A stretch of DNA of 64,000 nucleotides from an uncultured Balneola sp. (GCA_913058495.1 CAJXQC010000007.1:62001-126000); one strand, 5' to 3'; shown: positions 8,137 to 16,759, counted from the first letter of the stretch. The notes: a model not told the origin generated them from the sequence alone. A program made the numbers and translations.

Positions 8137-8901
8137 TCAACCATTAAGTTGATAAAGGGCTATACTCAAAGCAATCGCCGCATTCAGGCTTTCAACCGAG
8201 CGATTATCTTTTGAGGATGGAATCATAACCCGTTTTCTGCTTGATGTAATGAGACAGCTATCAACTCCATTGGCTTCATTCCCAACTATAAGAACCATTT
8301 TGTTGGTTGAATTCATTTTTGAAATCGGTACCGCTCCTTCATTTCCGTCTAGTAATAGAATCTGCCATCCTTCTTTCTCAAATACTTCAAGATCTTTATC
8401 TAAATTCGAATTTCTATAACTCAAAACCCCTGTAGCTCCTGCGGTGCTTCTTACCACTTTCGGGTGATGGAGATCTACTGAACCTTTGCCAATTAAAATC
8501 GAACTTGCTCCAAACCAGGCTGCAGTTCTCACAATAGTCCCCAAATTTCCCGGATCCTGAATTCTGTCTGTGGCAATGATCAATCCTTCTCTCTTTGATA
8601 GCTCTTCAACGGAAACTTCTTTCGGAATCTCACAAACGGCAAGGATTCCCTGGCTGTTTTCGGTATCAGTTACTTCAGCCAACGCTTTTGAATCCAACTC
8701 GTAAAAGCTGTTAGCTGTCAGCGGATAGCTAACAGCTTTTCCTTCTTCCACAAAAACTTCCCGAACATTCAGAATACCATTTTCTAAAACCTGCTCTACT
8801 GCCCGCTCCCCTTCAACAACAAACAGTCCCTCTTTTTCACGGTACTTTTTCTGCCCGAGTTTTCGAAGTAATTTTATTTGGTTATTAGATGCTGTCTTCA
8901 T
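8137..8901 (-). CDS. SpoU/TrmH family RNA 2'-O-ribose methyltransferase
   Basis: Uses S-adenosylmethionine to methylate a ribose 2'-OH in tRNA or rRNA. The N-terminal substrate-binding domain contains FVVEGERAVEQVLENG. The knotted SPOUT domain has the three usual motifs: DPGNLGTIVRTAAWFGA, LIVGNEANGVD, and MIPSSKDNRSVESLNAAIAL. Length (254) is typical. The start ATG at 8901-8899 is placed directly against a 59-bp heptanucleotide tandem repeat and has no room for a ribosome binding site. An upstream ATG (8975-8973) opens a 25-codon leader through the repeat whose TGA overlaps this ATG, so translational coupling is possible. The exact RNA target cannot be told. Confidence 0.92.
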   Translation of the reverse strand: MKTASNNQIKLLRKLGQKKYREKEGLFVVEGERAVEQVLENGILNVREVFVEEGKAVSYPLTANSFYELDSKALAEVTDTENSQGILAVCEIPKEVSVEELSKREGLIIATDRIQDPGNLGTIVRTAAWFGASSILIGKGSVDLHHPKVVRSTAGATGVLSYRNSNLDKDLEVFEKEGWQILLLDGNEGAVPISKMNSTNKMVLIVGNEANGVDSCLITSSRKRVMIPSSKDNRSVESLNAAIALSIALYQLNG

Positions 8902-8975
8902 GAGTTCTGAGTTCTGAGTTCTGAGTTCTGAGTTCTGAGTTCTGAGTTCTGAGTTCTGAGAAAAAGATACTTCAT
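8898..8975 (-). CDS. Possible leader peptide coupled to the TrmH-like gene
   Basis: ATG at 8975-8973 followed by four codons (MKYLF) and then the repeat, read as the 7-residue unit LRTQNSE twice and once incompletely, ending in TGA at 8900-8898. The TGA overlaps the gene's ATG as ATGA, a classical coupling arrangement. This is only a sequence observation; the peptide has no recognisable function and may not be made. Confidence 0.25.
   Translation of the reverse strand: MKYLFLRTQNSELRTQNSELRTQNS
8902..8960. repeat. Heptanucleotide tandem repeat (GAGTTCT, 8.4 copies) at the trmH-like start
   Basis: Eight perfect GAGTTCT units plus GAG, ending exactly at the start codon of the minus-strand methyltransferase gene. 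Since 7 is not a multiple of 3, each change of one unit shifts the frame between the upstream ATG (8975-8973) and the gene. No stop codon occurs in any frame of the repeat as read on the minus strand. Confidence 0.97.
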
Positions 8976-9026
8976 AATCTATTACTTCTCATGTAACTAA
9001 TACTAATTATTTGGAGAATGATTTTC

Positions 9027-9034
9027 TATCTTTA
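9027..9034 (+). promoter_or_regulatory. Candidate Bacteroidota-type -7 box before the ALDH gene
   Basis: TATCTTTA matches TAnnTTTG at all but the last base and lies 34 bp upstream of the ATG at 9068. No well-spaced -33 TTG is visible, so this is weak. Confidence 0.3.
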
Positions 9035-9067
9035 GCCAAATCAAAAAAACGAAGCTAAAAATAACTC

Positions 9068-10576
9068 ATGGATTTTTTAAAGAAACTGGGAATTGAGGGA
9101 GTAAACGCAGGTACTAGTACCGGGCGTGTTTATCTGGAAAGCAAAAATCAAATTACCAGTTACACTCCGGTTGATGGTAAAACGATCGCAAATGTGACCA
9201 CAACCACTAAAGAACAATATGAAGAGGTGGTTAATGCATCTCAGGAAGCATTTAAAGTTTGGAGAGAAATGCCGGCTCCGCAACGTGGAGAGATTGTTCG
9301 ACAGATCGGAGACAAGCTTCGTGAGTTTAAAGAGCCTTTGGGAAAACTGGTTACTTACGAAATGGGTAAGATCTATCAGGAAGGATTAGGTGAAGTTCAG
9401 GAAATGATCGACATCTGTGATTTTGCAGTTGGATTAAGTCGTCAGTTATACGGACTTACCATGCATAGTGAGCGACCAAATCACAGAATGTATGAGCAAT
9501 GGCACCCGATGGGAACAGTTGGAATCATTTCAGCTTTTAATTTTCCCGTAGCCGTTTGGAGCTGGAACGCTATGATCGCTGCGGTTTGTGGTGATACCAT
9601 GATCTGGAAAGGTTCTGAAAAAACTCCTCTTTGTGGAATTGCTATCCAAAAGATCGTAGCCAAAGTATTGAAAGAAAATGATCTACCGGAAGGAATCTTC
9701 TGCCTAGTTACCGGAGATAGAGAAGTTGGAGAATGGATGACAGAAGATGAGCGCATTCCGTTGATCTCTGCTACCGGCTCCATTCGAATGGGTAAAGAAG
9801 TGGCTAAAGTAGTTGGCGGGCGTTTAGGGAAAACCATCCTCGAACTTGGTGGCAACAACGCCATTATCGTTTCTGAAAATGCGGATATCGAAATGGCGAT
9901 CCGTGCAACTGTATTTGGTGCTGTTGGAACTTGTGGTCAGCGTTGTACTTCTACGCGAAGACTGATCATCCATGAATCTGTTTATGATCAGTTTAAAGAG
10001 CGCCTGTTGAGTATCTATGAAAATGTCAATATTGGAAATCCTCTGGAGCCGGATACTTTGGTTGGACCGATGATCGACCAGCTTGCAGTAGATGCAATGC
10101 AAAATGCCCTCAAACAAGTAGAGACAGAAGGCGGAAAAGTGATCTTTGGCGGTGAAGTTTTAGACAGAGACGGATTTTATGTTCGCCCGGCTATCGCTGA
10201 AGCAAAAAATGAATTCGAGATCGTTCAGGAAGAAACTTTTGCTCCTATCTTATATCTCATCAAATACAAAACAATTGATGAAGCCATGAGCTACCACAAT
10301 GGTGTGAAGCAAGGATTGAGTTCTGCGATGTTTACATTGAATATGCGTGAAGCTGAAAATTTCTTAAGTACACACGGTTCTGATTGCGGAATTGCCAATA
10401 TCAATATCGGTACCAGTGGTGCTGAAATTGGTGGTGCTTTTGGTGGCGAAAAAGAAACCGGTGGTGGACGTGAGTCAGGCTCAGATGCGTGGAAAGCATA
10501 TATGCGCCGACAAACCAATACCATCAACTGGAGCGAAGAACTGCCGCTTGCTCAGGGTATTTCTTTTGACGTTTAA
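9068..10576 (+). CDS. Aldehyde dehydrogenase, ALDH7 family (aminoadipate semialdehyde dehydrogenase-like)
   Basis: NAD(P)-dependent oxidation of an aldehyde to a carboxylate. The ALDH7A1/antiquitin subfamily resembles this protein most, with the N-terminal FLKKLGI, the block GTVGIISAFNFPVAVWSWN, and a C-terminal GGAFGGEKETGGGRESGSDAWK. Catalytic Cys293 is in GTCGQRCTSTRRL and general-base Glu259 is in LELGGNN. ALDH7 enzymes usually act on alpha-aminoadipate semialdehyde (as piperideine-6-carboxylate) in lysine breakdown. No other lysine-catabolism gene is adjacent, so the substrate is inferred from the family alone. It stands alone between a repeat-rich 670-bp gap and the methyltransferase gene. 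Confidence 0.9.
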   Translation: MDFLKKLGIEGVNAGTSTGRVYLESKNQITSYTPVDGKTIANVTTTTKEQYEEVVNASQEAFKVWREMPAPQRGEIVRQIGDKLREFKEPLGKLVTYEMGKIYQEGLGEVQEMIDICDFAVGLSRQLYGLTMHSERPNHRMYEQWHPMGTVGIISAFNFPVAVWSWNAMIAAVCGDTMIWKGSEKTPLCGIAIQKIVAKVLKENDLPEGIFCLVTGDREVGEWMTEDERIPLISATGSIRMGKEVAKVVGGRLGKTILELGGNNAIIVSENADIEMAIRATVFGAVGTCGQRCTSTRRLIIHESVYDQFKERLLSIYENVNIGNPLEPDTLVGPMIDQLAVDAMQNALKQVETEGGKVIFGGEVLDRDGFYVRPAIAEAKNEFEIVQEETFAPILYLIKYKTIDEAMSYHNGVKQGLSSAMFTLNMREAENFLSTHGSDCGIANINIGTSGAEIGGAFGGEKETGGGRESGSDAWKAYMRRQTNTINWSEELPLAQGISFDV

Positions 10577-10646
10577 TTTTGAATTTTTGAATTCAAAATT
10601 GAGGATTAAAAATTGGTGAATCACCAATTCTTCAACTACATCTCAA

Positions 10647-10672
10647 GTCATCCTGAACTTGTTTCAGGATCT
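10647..10672 (+). repeat. GTCATCCTGAAC-type 26-bp intergenic repeat, copy 1
   Basis: Begins GTCATCCTGAAC and ends TTCAGGATCT, with an internal CCTGAA(C)/(G)TTTCAGG palindrome. The exact reverse complement of all 26 bases occurs at 29179-29204. A related inverted partner, ending ATTCGGGATGAC, lies at 10730-10754, so the pair is bounded by GTCATCC and GGATGAC. Confidence 0.9.
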
Positions 10673-10729
10673 TAAGTAAAGGCTTTGATTTAAGATTTAG
10701 ATTTTGATCAGATTTCTAAAACATCAATT

Positions 10730-10754
10730 GATCCCGAAATAAATTCGGGATGAC
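10730..10754 (-). repeat. GTCATCC-type intergenic repeat, diverged inverted copy
   Basis: Starts GATCCCGAAA and ends TTCGGGATGAC; its own arms CCCGAA/TTCGGG pair. It mirrors copy 1 at 10647-10672 and probably forms the other end of the same roughly 108-bp unit. Confidence 0.8.
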
Positions 10755-10880
10755 GAAAAGGTTTTTTTCGAAGGATTGTAGCTAAACCCTAAGATTCTTT
10801 GTTTGACAAAATAGTGGTTCAGGTTTACAAATATTCTCCCTTCCAAGGGAAACCGACTGAACACTTAGTGAGATTAGAGT

Positions 10881-10920
10881 GATGTTGTGCAATTTCTGAG
10901 TTACTAAATTGCACAACATC
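10881..10920. repeat. Perfect 15-bp inverted repeat
   Basis: GATGTTGTGCAATTT at 10881-10895 is followed by a 10-nt loop and its exact reverse complement at 10906-10920. No T-run follows on either side, so it is not an obvious intrinsic terminator. It lies about 300 bp from either neighbouring gene. Confidence 0.95.
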
Positions 10921-11245
10921 CTCCGTCTTCTGCCCTAATCGGTCAGAATCCACCTCCTTCAAAGGAGGATTTCAGAAAAAAGATTCCAACTACACCGACC
11001 TTTAGAATTATTGGCGAACCAAGAACGCAATGAAAGCGACGGCTCCAAAGGAGCAATCATTACACCCAGGCTGATTTTCACTAGTTCCGAGCGTCTCGTT
11101 CGGAATTTCATTAGGAAGCTCCTGCTTCCTTTTCATTTCAAATTCTAACCATCGTCCTTAACTCTGGAAGAGTTTGACCCTAGAAATATCATTTACTTTC
11201 AAGTTTTCTGTTCTATATTCAAGAAATTAAACTAACTAACAGAAC

Positions 11246-11773
11246 ATGAAACAGATCTTCGTTTTCTTCATTCTGATTATTGGAACTAATGTTCTTTGTG
11301 CCCAAAACCAATCCCCTGAACAAAAGTTAAAAGAACTTGGAATTGAACTTCCTGAAATAGCTCCTCCGGTTGCTAATTATGTTAATGTAGTTCGGTCCGG
11401 AAACCTGTTATTTCTTGCGGGAAAAGGTTCTCAAAATCCTGATGGCTCCAGAATTACCGGAAAAGTTGGAGTAGATCTGACTATTGAAGAAGGATATGAA
11501 GCTGCAAAAAGTATAGCCTATCAACATCTTGCTGTAATTAAGAATGAGATCGGCGACCTCGGCAAAGTAGTTCGCGTTGTGAAAGTTCTGGGAATGGTGA
11601 ATACTACTCCTGAATTTACAGCACACTCTCAGGTTATTAACGGCTATTCCGATTTCATGGTAGAGATCTTTGGAGAAAAAGGAAAACATGCCCGATCTGC
11701 TGTTGGCATGAGTTCTCTTCCTGTCGATTTAGCGGTAGAAATTGAAGTAATTGTTGAAATAGAAAACCCGTGA
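11246..11773 (+). CDS. Exported RidA/YjgF/UK114 family protein
   Basis: RidA-fold protein with an N-terminal Sec signal (MKQIFVFFILIIGTNVLC, then AQ). The domain has family features: NYVNVVRSGNLLFLAGKG, GKVGVDLTIEEGYEAA, VNTTPEF, and HARSAVGMSSLPVDLAVEIEV near the end. The Arg of HARSAVG corresponds to the conserved Arg that binds the carboxylate in imine deaminases. RidA proteins hydrolyse reactive enamines/imines in the cytoplasm; exported members have unknown substrates. It appears monocistronic, 86 bp before the hybrid kinase. Confidence 0.9.
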   Translation: MKQIFVFFILIIGTNVLCAQNQSPEQKLKELGIELPEIAPPVANYVNVVRSGNLLFLAGKGSQNPDGSRITGKVGVDLTIEEGYEAAKSIAYQHLAVIKNEIGDLGKVVRVVKVLGMVNTTPEFTAHSQVINGYSDFMVEIFGEKGKHARSAVGMSSLPVDLAVEIEVIVEIENP

Positions 11774-11859
11774 TCATTGGTTTTTCTTGAGATGCCTAAA
11801 AATTAACTCCTATAATCGTTTAGCATAATTTCTTTAGCTATATTATTTAATATCTAACG

Positions 11860-13602
11860 ATGGCGATGAAGTTAAAGAACATATTCCCGGTAAATGACAA
11901 AAGTAAGGGTGTCGAGTTTCATTTATTTGAAATAGCGGTATTTCTTACGGTTTTAGTTTTTTCTTTTTGGAGCGTCTTTGGCTTTGTAGCAGAGTTTCAG
12001 CTAATTAATAAAATCCTATTTCTTTCTTCTTTTGTAGTCTACCTCTCCATTTATATAGCACAAAAAGCGAAAGTCTCTTTTTCTATAGTATCAGCAAGTT
12101 ACTTCGGATATAGCTTTGTTTTAATGGCTTTCGCATGGCTACCCGGAGGTGGAATCCAGGGAGCGATTCTTCAGTTTATTGTATTGGTTTTTATTGCAGG
12201 GTTACTGGTTCTTCCACTTCGATCGTACCTTATATTCATTTTATCGATAGCGACTATCGTTATTTCATTCTCTATTTATGAATATTATAATCCCGACGCT
12301 GCTTTCCCGTACATAAGTGAGATTAATAGAATAAGAGATATTTCCATTGCCAGTATTATAGCTATAATGGTATTAGGCTTTTCTTTATATACATTCAAAA
12401 AATCTTATGTAAGGGACAAGGAATCCCTAAATAAGGCTATCAAAGAAATTGAAGTTGAAAAGATAAAAGCTCAATCTGCTGACAAAGCTAAATCACAATT
12501 CCTGGCTACTATTAGTCATGAAATGAGAACTCCTCTTAATGGTATCGTTGGTATTTCGGAGTTATTAGGTGAGACTGATTTGAATCCTGAACAAGTGGAA
12601 ATGGTGAAAAACCTGAGTTACAGTAGCAACATGCTTCACAGCTTGATCAGTGATGTATTAGATCTTACCACCATCGAAGATGAGAATCTTGAATTGAGTG
12701 AAAACGTATTCCAGTTAGAAAGTGAGATCAATGATATTCTGGAAATATTCCGTCCTAAAATAGATTCCAGAAAAGCTTTTCTTCATTTGCATCATGAACA
12801 TGATGAGCGCATACCCAAAGTTCTATATGGAGATATTACAAGAATAAGACAAGTACTGGTGAATCTTGTAAACAACGGAATAAAATTTACCAATGATGGC
12901 TCCGTAATTGTACAAACAAAATTGCTGAGTAAAGAAAAGAACATTGCTTCCGTCCAATTTACAGTTTCAGATACCGGTATAGGTATTTCAAAAGAGGATC
13001 AGGATAAACTATTTACAAAATTCTTTAGGACAAGGCTAGCCAATACAATAGAAGGAACAGGATTAGGACTTACTATCAGTAAAAGATTGGTTGAACTAAT
13101 GGGAGGGGAAATCTCATTCACTTCACAACTTAAAAAAGGATCTACTTTTACATTTGAACTTCCTTTATCTATCAAACCTGAAAATCCTCAAAAGATTGAA
13201 TCTTCAACTCATGATGAAGACTTAACTGATCTGAAAATTCTTATCGCTGAAGATGTTCCCATCAATCAAATGGTATTGAGCAAAATGCTTAAGAACCTTG
13301 GTATAGAAAATATAGATATAGTTAACGATGGAAAGGAAGCTGTGGAAGCTGCCACGGATGATGAGAATAAATATGATTTCATTCTGATGGATATTCAAAT
13401 GCCTAAACTAGACGGCTCTCAGGCTTCCAGAAAAATCATTGAGTTTTATAAAGGAGATCTTCCTTTTAAAATCATCGCTGTTACTGCTAATGTAATGAAA
13501 GATGATTTTGTTTTGTATAGAGAATCAGGAATGGTTGATGTCTTAAGCAAACCTGTAAACATAAAAATGCTTTCTCATACTCTTTATAAACATCTGGGCT
13601 AA
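11860..13602 (+). CDS. Hybrid sensor histidine kinase with receiver domain
   Basis: Membrane sensor kinase of 580 residues. About six hydrophobic helices fill residues 20-185 with no large periplasmic domain. A short coiled linker precedes the HisKA domain, whose phospho-acceptor is His220 in TISHEMRTPLNG. The HATPase domain shows NLVNNGIKFT, DTGIGIS and GTGLGLTISKRLVELMGG. The C-terminal receiver domain has LIAEDVPINQ, phospho-acceptor Asp511 in LMDIQMPKLDG, and VLSKPVN. No output domain or partner regulator is adjacent, so a phosphorelay to a distant protein is likely. The signal is unknown. Confidence 0.93.
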   Translation: MAMKLKNIFPVNDKSKGVEFHLFEIAVFLTVLVFSFWSVFGFVAEFQLINKILFLSSFVVYLSIYIAQKAKVSFSIVSASYFGYSFVLMAFAWLPGGGIQGAILQFIVLVFIAGLLVLPLRSYLIFILSIATIVISFSIYEYYNPDAAFPYISEINRIRDISIASIIAIMVLGFSLYTFKKSYVRDKESLNKAIKEIEVEKIKAQSADKAKSQFLATISHEMRTPLNGIVGISELLGETDLNPEQVEMVKNLSYSSNMLHSLISDVLDLTTIEDENLELSENVFQLESEINDILEIFRPKIDSRKAFLHLHHEHDERIPKVLYGDITRIRQVLVNLVNNGIKFTNDGSVIVQTKLLSKEKNIASVQFTVSDTGIGISKEDQDKLFTKFFRTRLANTIEGTGLGLTISKRLVELMGGEISFTSQLKKGSTFTFELPLSIKPENPQKIESSTHDEDLTDLKILIAEDVPINQMVLSKMLKNLGIENIDIVNDGKEAVEAATDDENKYDFILMDIQMPKLDGSQASRKIIEFYKGDLPFKIIAVTANVMKDDFVLYRESGMVDVLSKPVNIKMLSHTLYKHLG

Positions 13603-13623
13603 AATTAGAAAGTAGGGTAATTT

Positions 13624-14970
13624 CTATAAATAAGATTCTATTCTGCTTATCAGTTCTCCTACAAAAACAGCTTGTTCAGGCTTCATAAATACACTTCTGA
13701 GAATGGTAACCTTTTCCGAATCTGCTTCATATTCAGGATGCAATTTTTTAAACTCTGAACTTGGTACTTTAAACAAGGAAAGATAGAATGATTGGTCCTT
13801 CATTCCTTCATCAAATACTTTTTTAGAAAGTTCGGAAATTTGTGAAGTGCTTTTAGTTGATTGGTTGGTTGGGAAATATCCCAGTATATCCAGCTTCGGT
13901 TTTTTATATGGAACCAGATTTCCACTATTCTCCATTAACGAATAACCCTTCAAAGCAGCTTGTCTGCATTTTGCCATTATTGCGCCAAAACCTTCTTTCT
14001 CCTCCAAAGGAAAACATTGAAGTGTAGCCCAAAGTGCTACCGCTGCCGCTCCTGCTCTTGAGCATTCTAAACTTATTTCTCCCAGATGGAGATCATCAGA
14101 AGTAAAATAGGTATATGGCGAATCGTGCTTATAAAACCTTCCGACTTCCGGATCTTTAAAGAGAATACAACCACACCCATAAGGTTGCAATCCATGTTTA
14201 TGAGGATCAATCACAATGCTGTTCGCTTCCTGCATTAATTTCCAGGGAGCTCCATCGATTAAATCCGAATCTTTCAATGTTCTGAAAAATCCTCCGTAAG
14301 CAGCATCTATATGAATTCGAATTCCAAATTCTTTTGCCCAGGGGATAATTTGCTCCAGAGGCTCAACTTCTCCTAAACCGGTGGTACCAAGAGTTACAAC
14401 AATTGTACCTATTTCTTTTGGATCAACAGAGTCCAGATCAAAACTCCCGTCTTCCAGTATTGGGATCTTAACGGAATCTACAGCCAGCACACCGCACATT
14501 CTCTCATGTGTGTAATGTGAATTGGACGAAAATGCGATCTTTTTTCCCGGATGAAATTCTCTTGCAATCCATAAAGCTTCAAGATTTGCAATAGTGCCGC
14601 TTGCCGTCAGGTGCCCCAGAAAATTTTCTCCATATCCAAAAAACTTCGCTAGTTCAGCAACTACTTCTTTTTCCATTTCTGAAGAAGGCGGTCCTCCATC
14701 CAAAGCATGGTTATTCGGATTTATACTCATCGCCATTGCATACGCGGCCCAAGCCACAGGATGAGGTGGTTTCAGCATTTGGCCTGCATAGACCGGATGA
14801 TGAAATGGATAATTACATTTTAGTTTTTGAGAAAGCTTGGTAAAAACTTCTTCAGTTTTTTCATCAGAAACTGAAAGCGTGGAATCCTGTTCCCACGCTC
14901 CAAAAGATAGTTTCCAATCTTGCAGGCGTTCAAGCCCTTTATCGAGTGCTTGTTTAGCCTGCTTATCCAT
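13624..14970 (-). CDS. PLP-dependent group II amino-acid decarboxylase
   Basis: Pyridoxal-phosphate enzyme of the aromatic amino acid/glutamate decarboxylase fold, 448 residues. Key motifs: HPVAWAAYAMAMSINPNNHALDGGP near the N-terminus (in part), TASGTIANLEALWIAR, HIDAAYGGFFR with the PLP-ring Asp, and VIDPHKHGLQPYGCG with the Schiff-base Lys. The short form without N-terminal extension resembles MfnA/tyrosine decarboxylase-like members more than classical GadB. Substrate is not determinable. Its ATG overlaps the stop of the upstream DUF3078 gene by one base (TAATG), so the two are translationally coupled. Confidence 0.9.
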   Translation of the reverse strand: MDKQAKQALDKGLERLQDWKLSFGAWEQDSTLSVSDEKTEEVFTKLSQKLKCNYPFHHPVYAGQMLKPPHPVAWAAYAMAMSINPNNHALDGGPPSSEMEKEVVAELAKFFGYGENFLGHLTASGTIANLEALWIAREFHPGKKIAFSSNSHYTHERMCGVLAVDSVKIPILEDGSFDLDSVDPKEIGTIVVTLGTTGLGEVEPLEQIIPWAKEFGIRIHIDAAYGGFFRTLKDSDLIDGAPWKLMQEANSIVIDPHKHGLQPYGCGCILFKDPEVGRFYKHDSPYTYFTSDDLHLGEISLECSRAGAAAVALWATLQCFPLEEKEGFGAIMAKCRQAALKGYSLMENSGNLVPYKKPKLDILGYFPTNQSTKSTSQISELSKKVFDEGMKDQSFYLSLFKVPSSEFKKLHPEYEADSEKVTILRSVFMKPEQAVFVGELISRIESYL

Positions 14971-15848
14971 TAATACAGATTAACTGAAATTCCTGCGGAA
15001 AGAACCTGTTTGATCTGAACTTCACTTGAAAAATCGTCATCATAACGCATTTCAAACTGGAAAGAAGCACTAATTAAAGAGTTGATTTGGCCTACTAATT
15101 CGTTACTCCAAAAAACATCGGTTTCAGAGACAGGATCAGTAAAACTCGTAAATGTATCCAGATTGCTCGAGTATTGGATATTCTCAGCAACTGTTGCTTG
15201 AAATGAAATACCAGTTGTTAAACCACCTTCAGATCTAAATGTATCACCCTGATTCAGCCCATAATTTGGAGACAGATCTCCATCAGAAATAAATGTCTGC
15301 TTAAGAGCTAAACCTGCTTCTAGTTGTAAACTTGGATTCGCATTGTATTCTAAACCTGCACCCTCTGTTAGGTAAGCCGGGCTAAAAAATCCCGAAATTA
15401 ATGAATCTCCTCCGGCTGGATTCATCTTAGCTTCGTAGTCATACCCATCAGCAAGCTGTGTCCTGAAATGTATGGCTCCGTAAGCTGCTAACTTACTGTC
15501 TTCCTGCAAATCGTATGTAGTTCTGAGCCTGATAGAGATCAGATCATCTGACTTTCTTGTTCTGCCATCTATTCTTGATTGACCGTATCTTAAATTGGTT
15601 CTGAAACCAAAAGTGTATTGTTCTTTTCGATACATTTTGGTGTATACAGTAGAAGCTGCACCACTAACGGTATTAACACCCCCTTCACTCCAATTGCTGT
15701 AAGAAGCCTGAGACCCATTCAGATTTGCAACCCAGGTTTGAGTCCACCCAACAAGAGTATCAGGTACAACAATTGTTTGTGCCTGCAAAGAATTTGCCGT
15801 AAAAAAAGTAATTGCGGTTAGTAGTAACGTCTTGGTAAAAATTTTCAT
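14970..15848 (-). CDS. DUF3078 outer-membrane beta-barrel protein
   Basis: A 292-residue exported protein with a clear signal peptide ending LQAQ. It contains the DUF3078 features GWTQTWVANLNGSQASYSNW and the repeated amphipathic strands expected of a barrel; it ends VLSAGISVNLY with an aromatic terminal residue. DUF3078 proteins are found mainly in Bacteroidota and their role is unknown. The gene is followed with a one-base overlap by the decarboxylase, and preceded by the PyrR-like gene with 14 bp between, all on the minus strand. Confidence 0.9.
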   Translation of the reverse strand: MKIFTKTLLLTAITFFTANSLQAQTIVVPDTLVGWTQTWVANLNGSQASYSNWSEGGVNTVSGAASTVYTKMYRKEQYTFGFRTNLRYGQSRIDGRTRKSDDLISIRLRTTYDLQEDSKLAAYGAIHFRTQLADGYDYEAKMNPAGGDSLISGFFSPAYLTEGAGLEYNANPSLQLEAGLALKQTFISDGDLSPNYGLNQGDTFRSEGGLTTGISFQATVAENIQYSSNLDTFTSFTDPVSETDVFWSNELVGQINSLISASFQFEMRYDDDFSSEVQIKQVLSAGISVNLY

Positions 15849-15862
15849 CGTAAAATTTATAA

Positions 15863-16363
15863 TTAAGTATTTTTGAAGAGCACAACTTGCTCCGGTTTCT
15901 CTTTCGAAAGCATAACTTCAACATGCTCGCCCACCTTCGTTGGAATGGTCATCCCTGTGATGTTCGATTTAATCGGATACTTTCTGTGTCCCCTGTCTAA
16001 CAAAGTAAGTACTTCAATCCGTTCAGGTTCTCCTGCACTTATTATCGCTGATACAGCATCGAACATAGTTTTTCCTGAGAAAATCACATCATCAATGATG
16101 AGTACAAACTTTTCAGAACATTCTGGGAGCGGTTTGTTGTGAGTCAGATTCTTTACATCGTATTGTATCAGGTCAACCGCTGATTCAGTGTGAAAAGGTT
16201 TCAGGTATTCAAATAATACCTTGGCTGTAGAAAATCCCCTTTCATTTAGTCCCACGATCACCAGTTCTTGTTCAGGAGTTAACCTCTCCCAAAGTTCGAT
16301 TGCCATTCTTTTTAAAGAACGTTCAATTCTGGCTTTATCCATCAATACAATTTGCCGTTTCAT
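15863..16363 (-). CDS. PyrR-like phosphoribosyltransferase
   Basis: Type I phosphoribosyltransferase of about 166 residues. The PRPP-binding motif VLIIDDVIFSGKTMFDAV is present, and GLNERGFSTAKVLFEYL is the usual N-terminal PRTase loop. PyrR proteins bind UMP and may regulate pyrimidine genes or salvage uracil; conservation is only moderate, so either role is possible. The ATG at 16363 (MKRQIVLMDK) is preferred to one at 16435 because the upstream 24 residues are not part of the fold and run through the promoter gap. Divergent from the YtxH gene. Confidence 0.82.
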   Translation of the reverse strand: MKRQIVLMDKARIERSLKRMAIELWERLTPEQELVIVGLNERGFSTAKVLFEYLKPFHTESAVDLIQYDVKNLTHNKPLPECSEKFVLIIDDVIFSGKTMFDAVSAIISAGEPERIEVLTLLDRGHRKYPIKSNITGMTIPTKVGEHVEVMLSKEKPEQVVLFKNT

Positions 16364-16492
16364 CTTCACATATTTATTTTGATAAAAGATAACAAAATAG
16401 TACGGTTGAATGCGAAACTTAATGTACTTATACATCGTTAATTTACGTACTTTACAGTGTTAACCTTTTCATAAATCACTTGAGGTTTAATT

Positions 16493-16759
16493 ATGAGCAG
16501 AGGATTAGGAACTTTACTTACAGGAATTGCTGCCTTCGCAGGTGGTGTTGTAGCCGGATTGCTACTAACACCAAAATCAGGAAAAGAAAACCGCCAATGG
16601 ATAGAGGACAAAAGCCATAGAATTCTGGAAGATGGTGAAAAGAAAATTGGTGAAGTATCAAAAAACATAAAGAAGAGTGTTAAAGATAATTTACCGGATC
16701 TTTATGAAGCTACCGAATTATTACATTTTGAAGATGAAGAATTAGAAGAAGATGTCTGA
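16493..16759 (+). CDS. YtxH-like small membrane protein
   Basis: An 88-residue protein with a glycine-rich hydrophobic N-terminal helix (GIAAFAGGVVAGLLLTPKSGKENR) that is the YtxH signature, shown here in part as VVAGLLLTPKSGKE, followed by a charged, helical tail ending in an acidic run. YtxH proteins are widespread stress-linked membrane proteins of unknown mechanism. Its last 8 bp overlap the DUF2851 gene. A second YtxH protein is at 56672. Confidence 0.85.
   Translation: MSRGLGTLLTGIAAFAGGVVAGLLLTPKSGKENRQWIEDKSHRILEDGEKKIGEVSKNIKKSVKDNLPDLYEATELLHFEDEELEEDV

Larger units (their letters stand above)
10577..11245. repeat. Repeat-rich intergenic region between the ALDH and RidA genes
   Basis: No gene is visible in these 670 bp. 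They hold a row of palindromes: AATTGGTGA/TCACCAATT (10611-10629), a GTCATCC...GGATGAC pair (10647-10672 and 10730-10754), a GGGA/TCCC stem near 10839-10851, a perfect 15-bp hairpin (10881-10920), CCTCCTTC/AAAGGAGG (10953-10968), GCTCC/GGAGC (11043-11054), TTCCGA/TCGGAA (11085-11105) and GGAAGC/GCTTCC (11114-11129). Several have relatives elsewhere in the window. This looks like stacked non-coding repeats between two genes on the same strand. Confidence 0.8.

Noticed and set aside
8902-8960. CRISPR array at the heptamer tract
   Set aside because: The units are 7 bp with no spacers; it is a simple tandem repeat.
16493-16759. YtxH and DUF2851 overlap as a toxin-antitoxin pair
   Set aside because: Both belong to families with no toxin features; an 8-bp overlap is ordinary operon structure and occurs at several other places here (CDGSH-DUF423, pyrF-rnhA).
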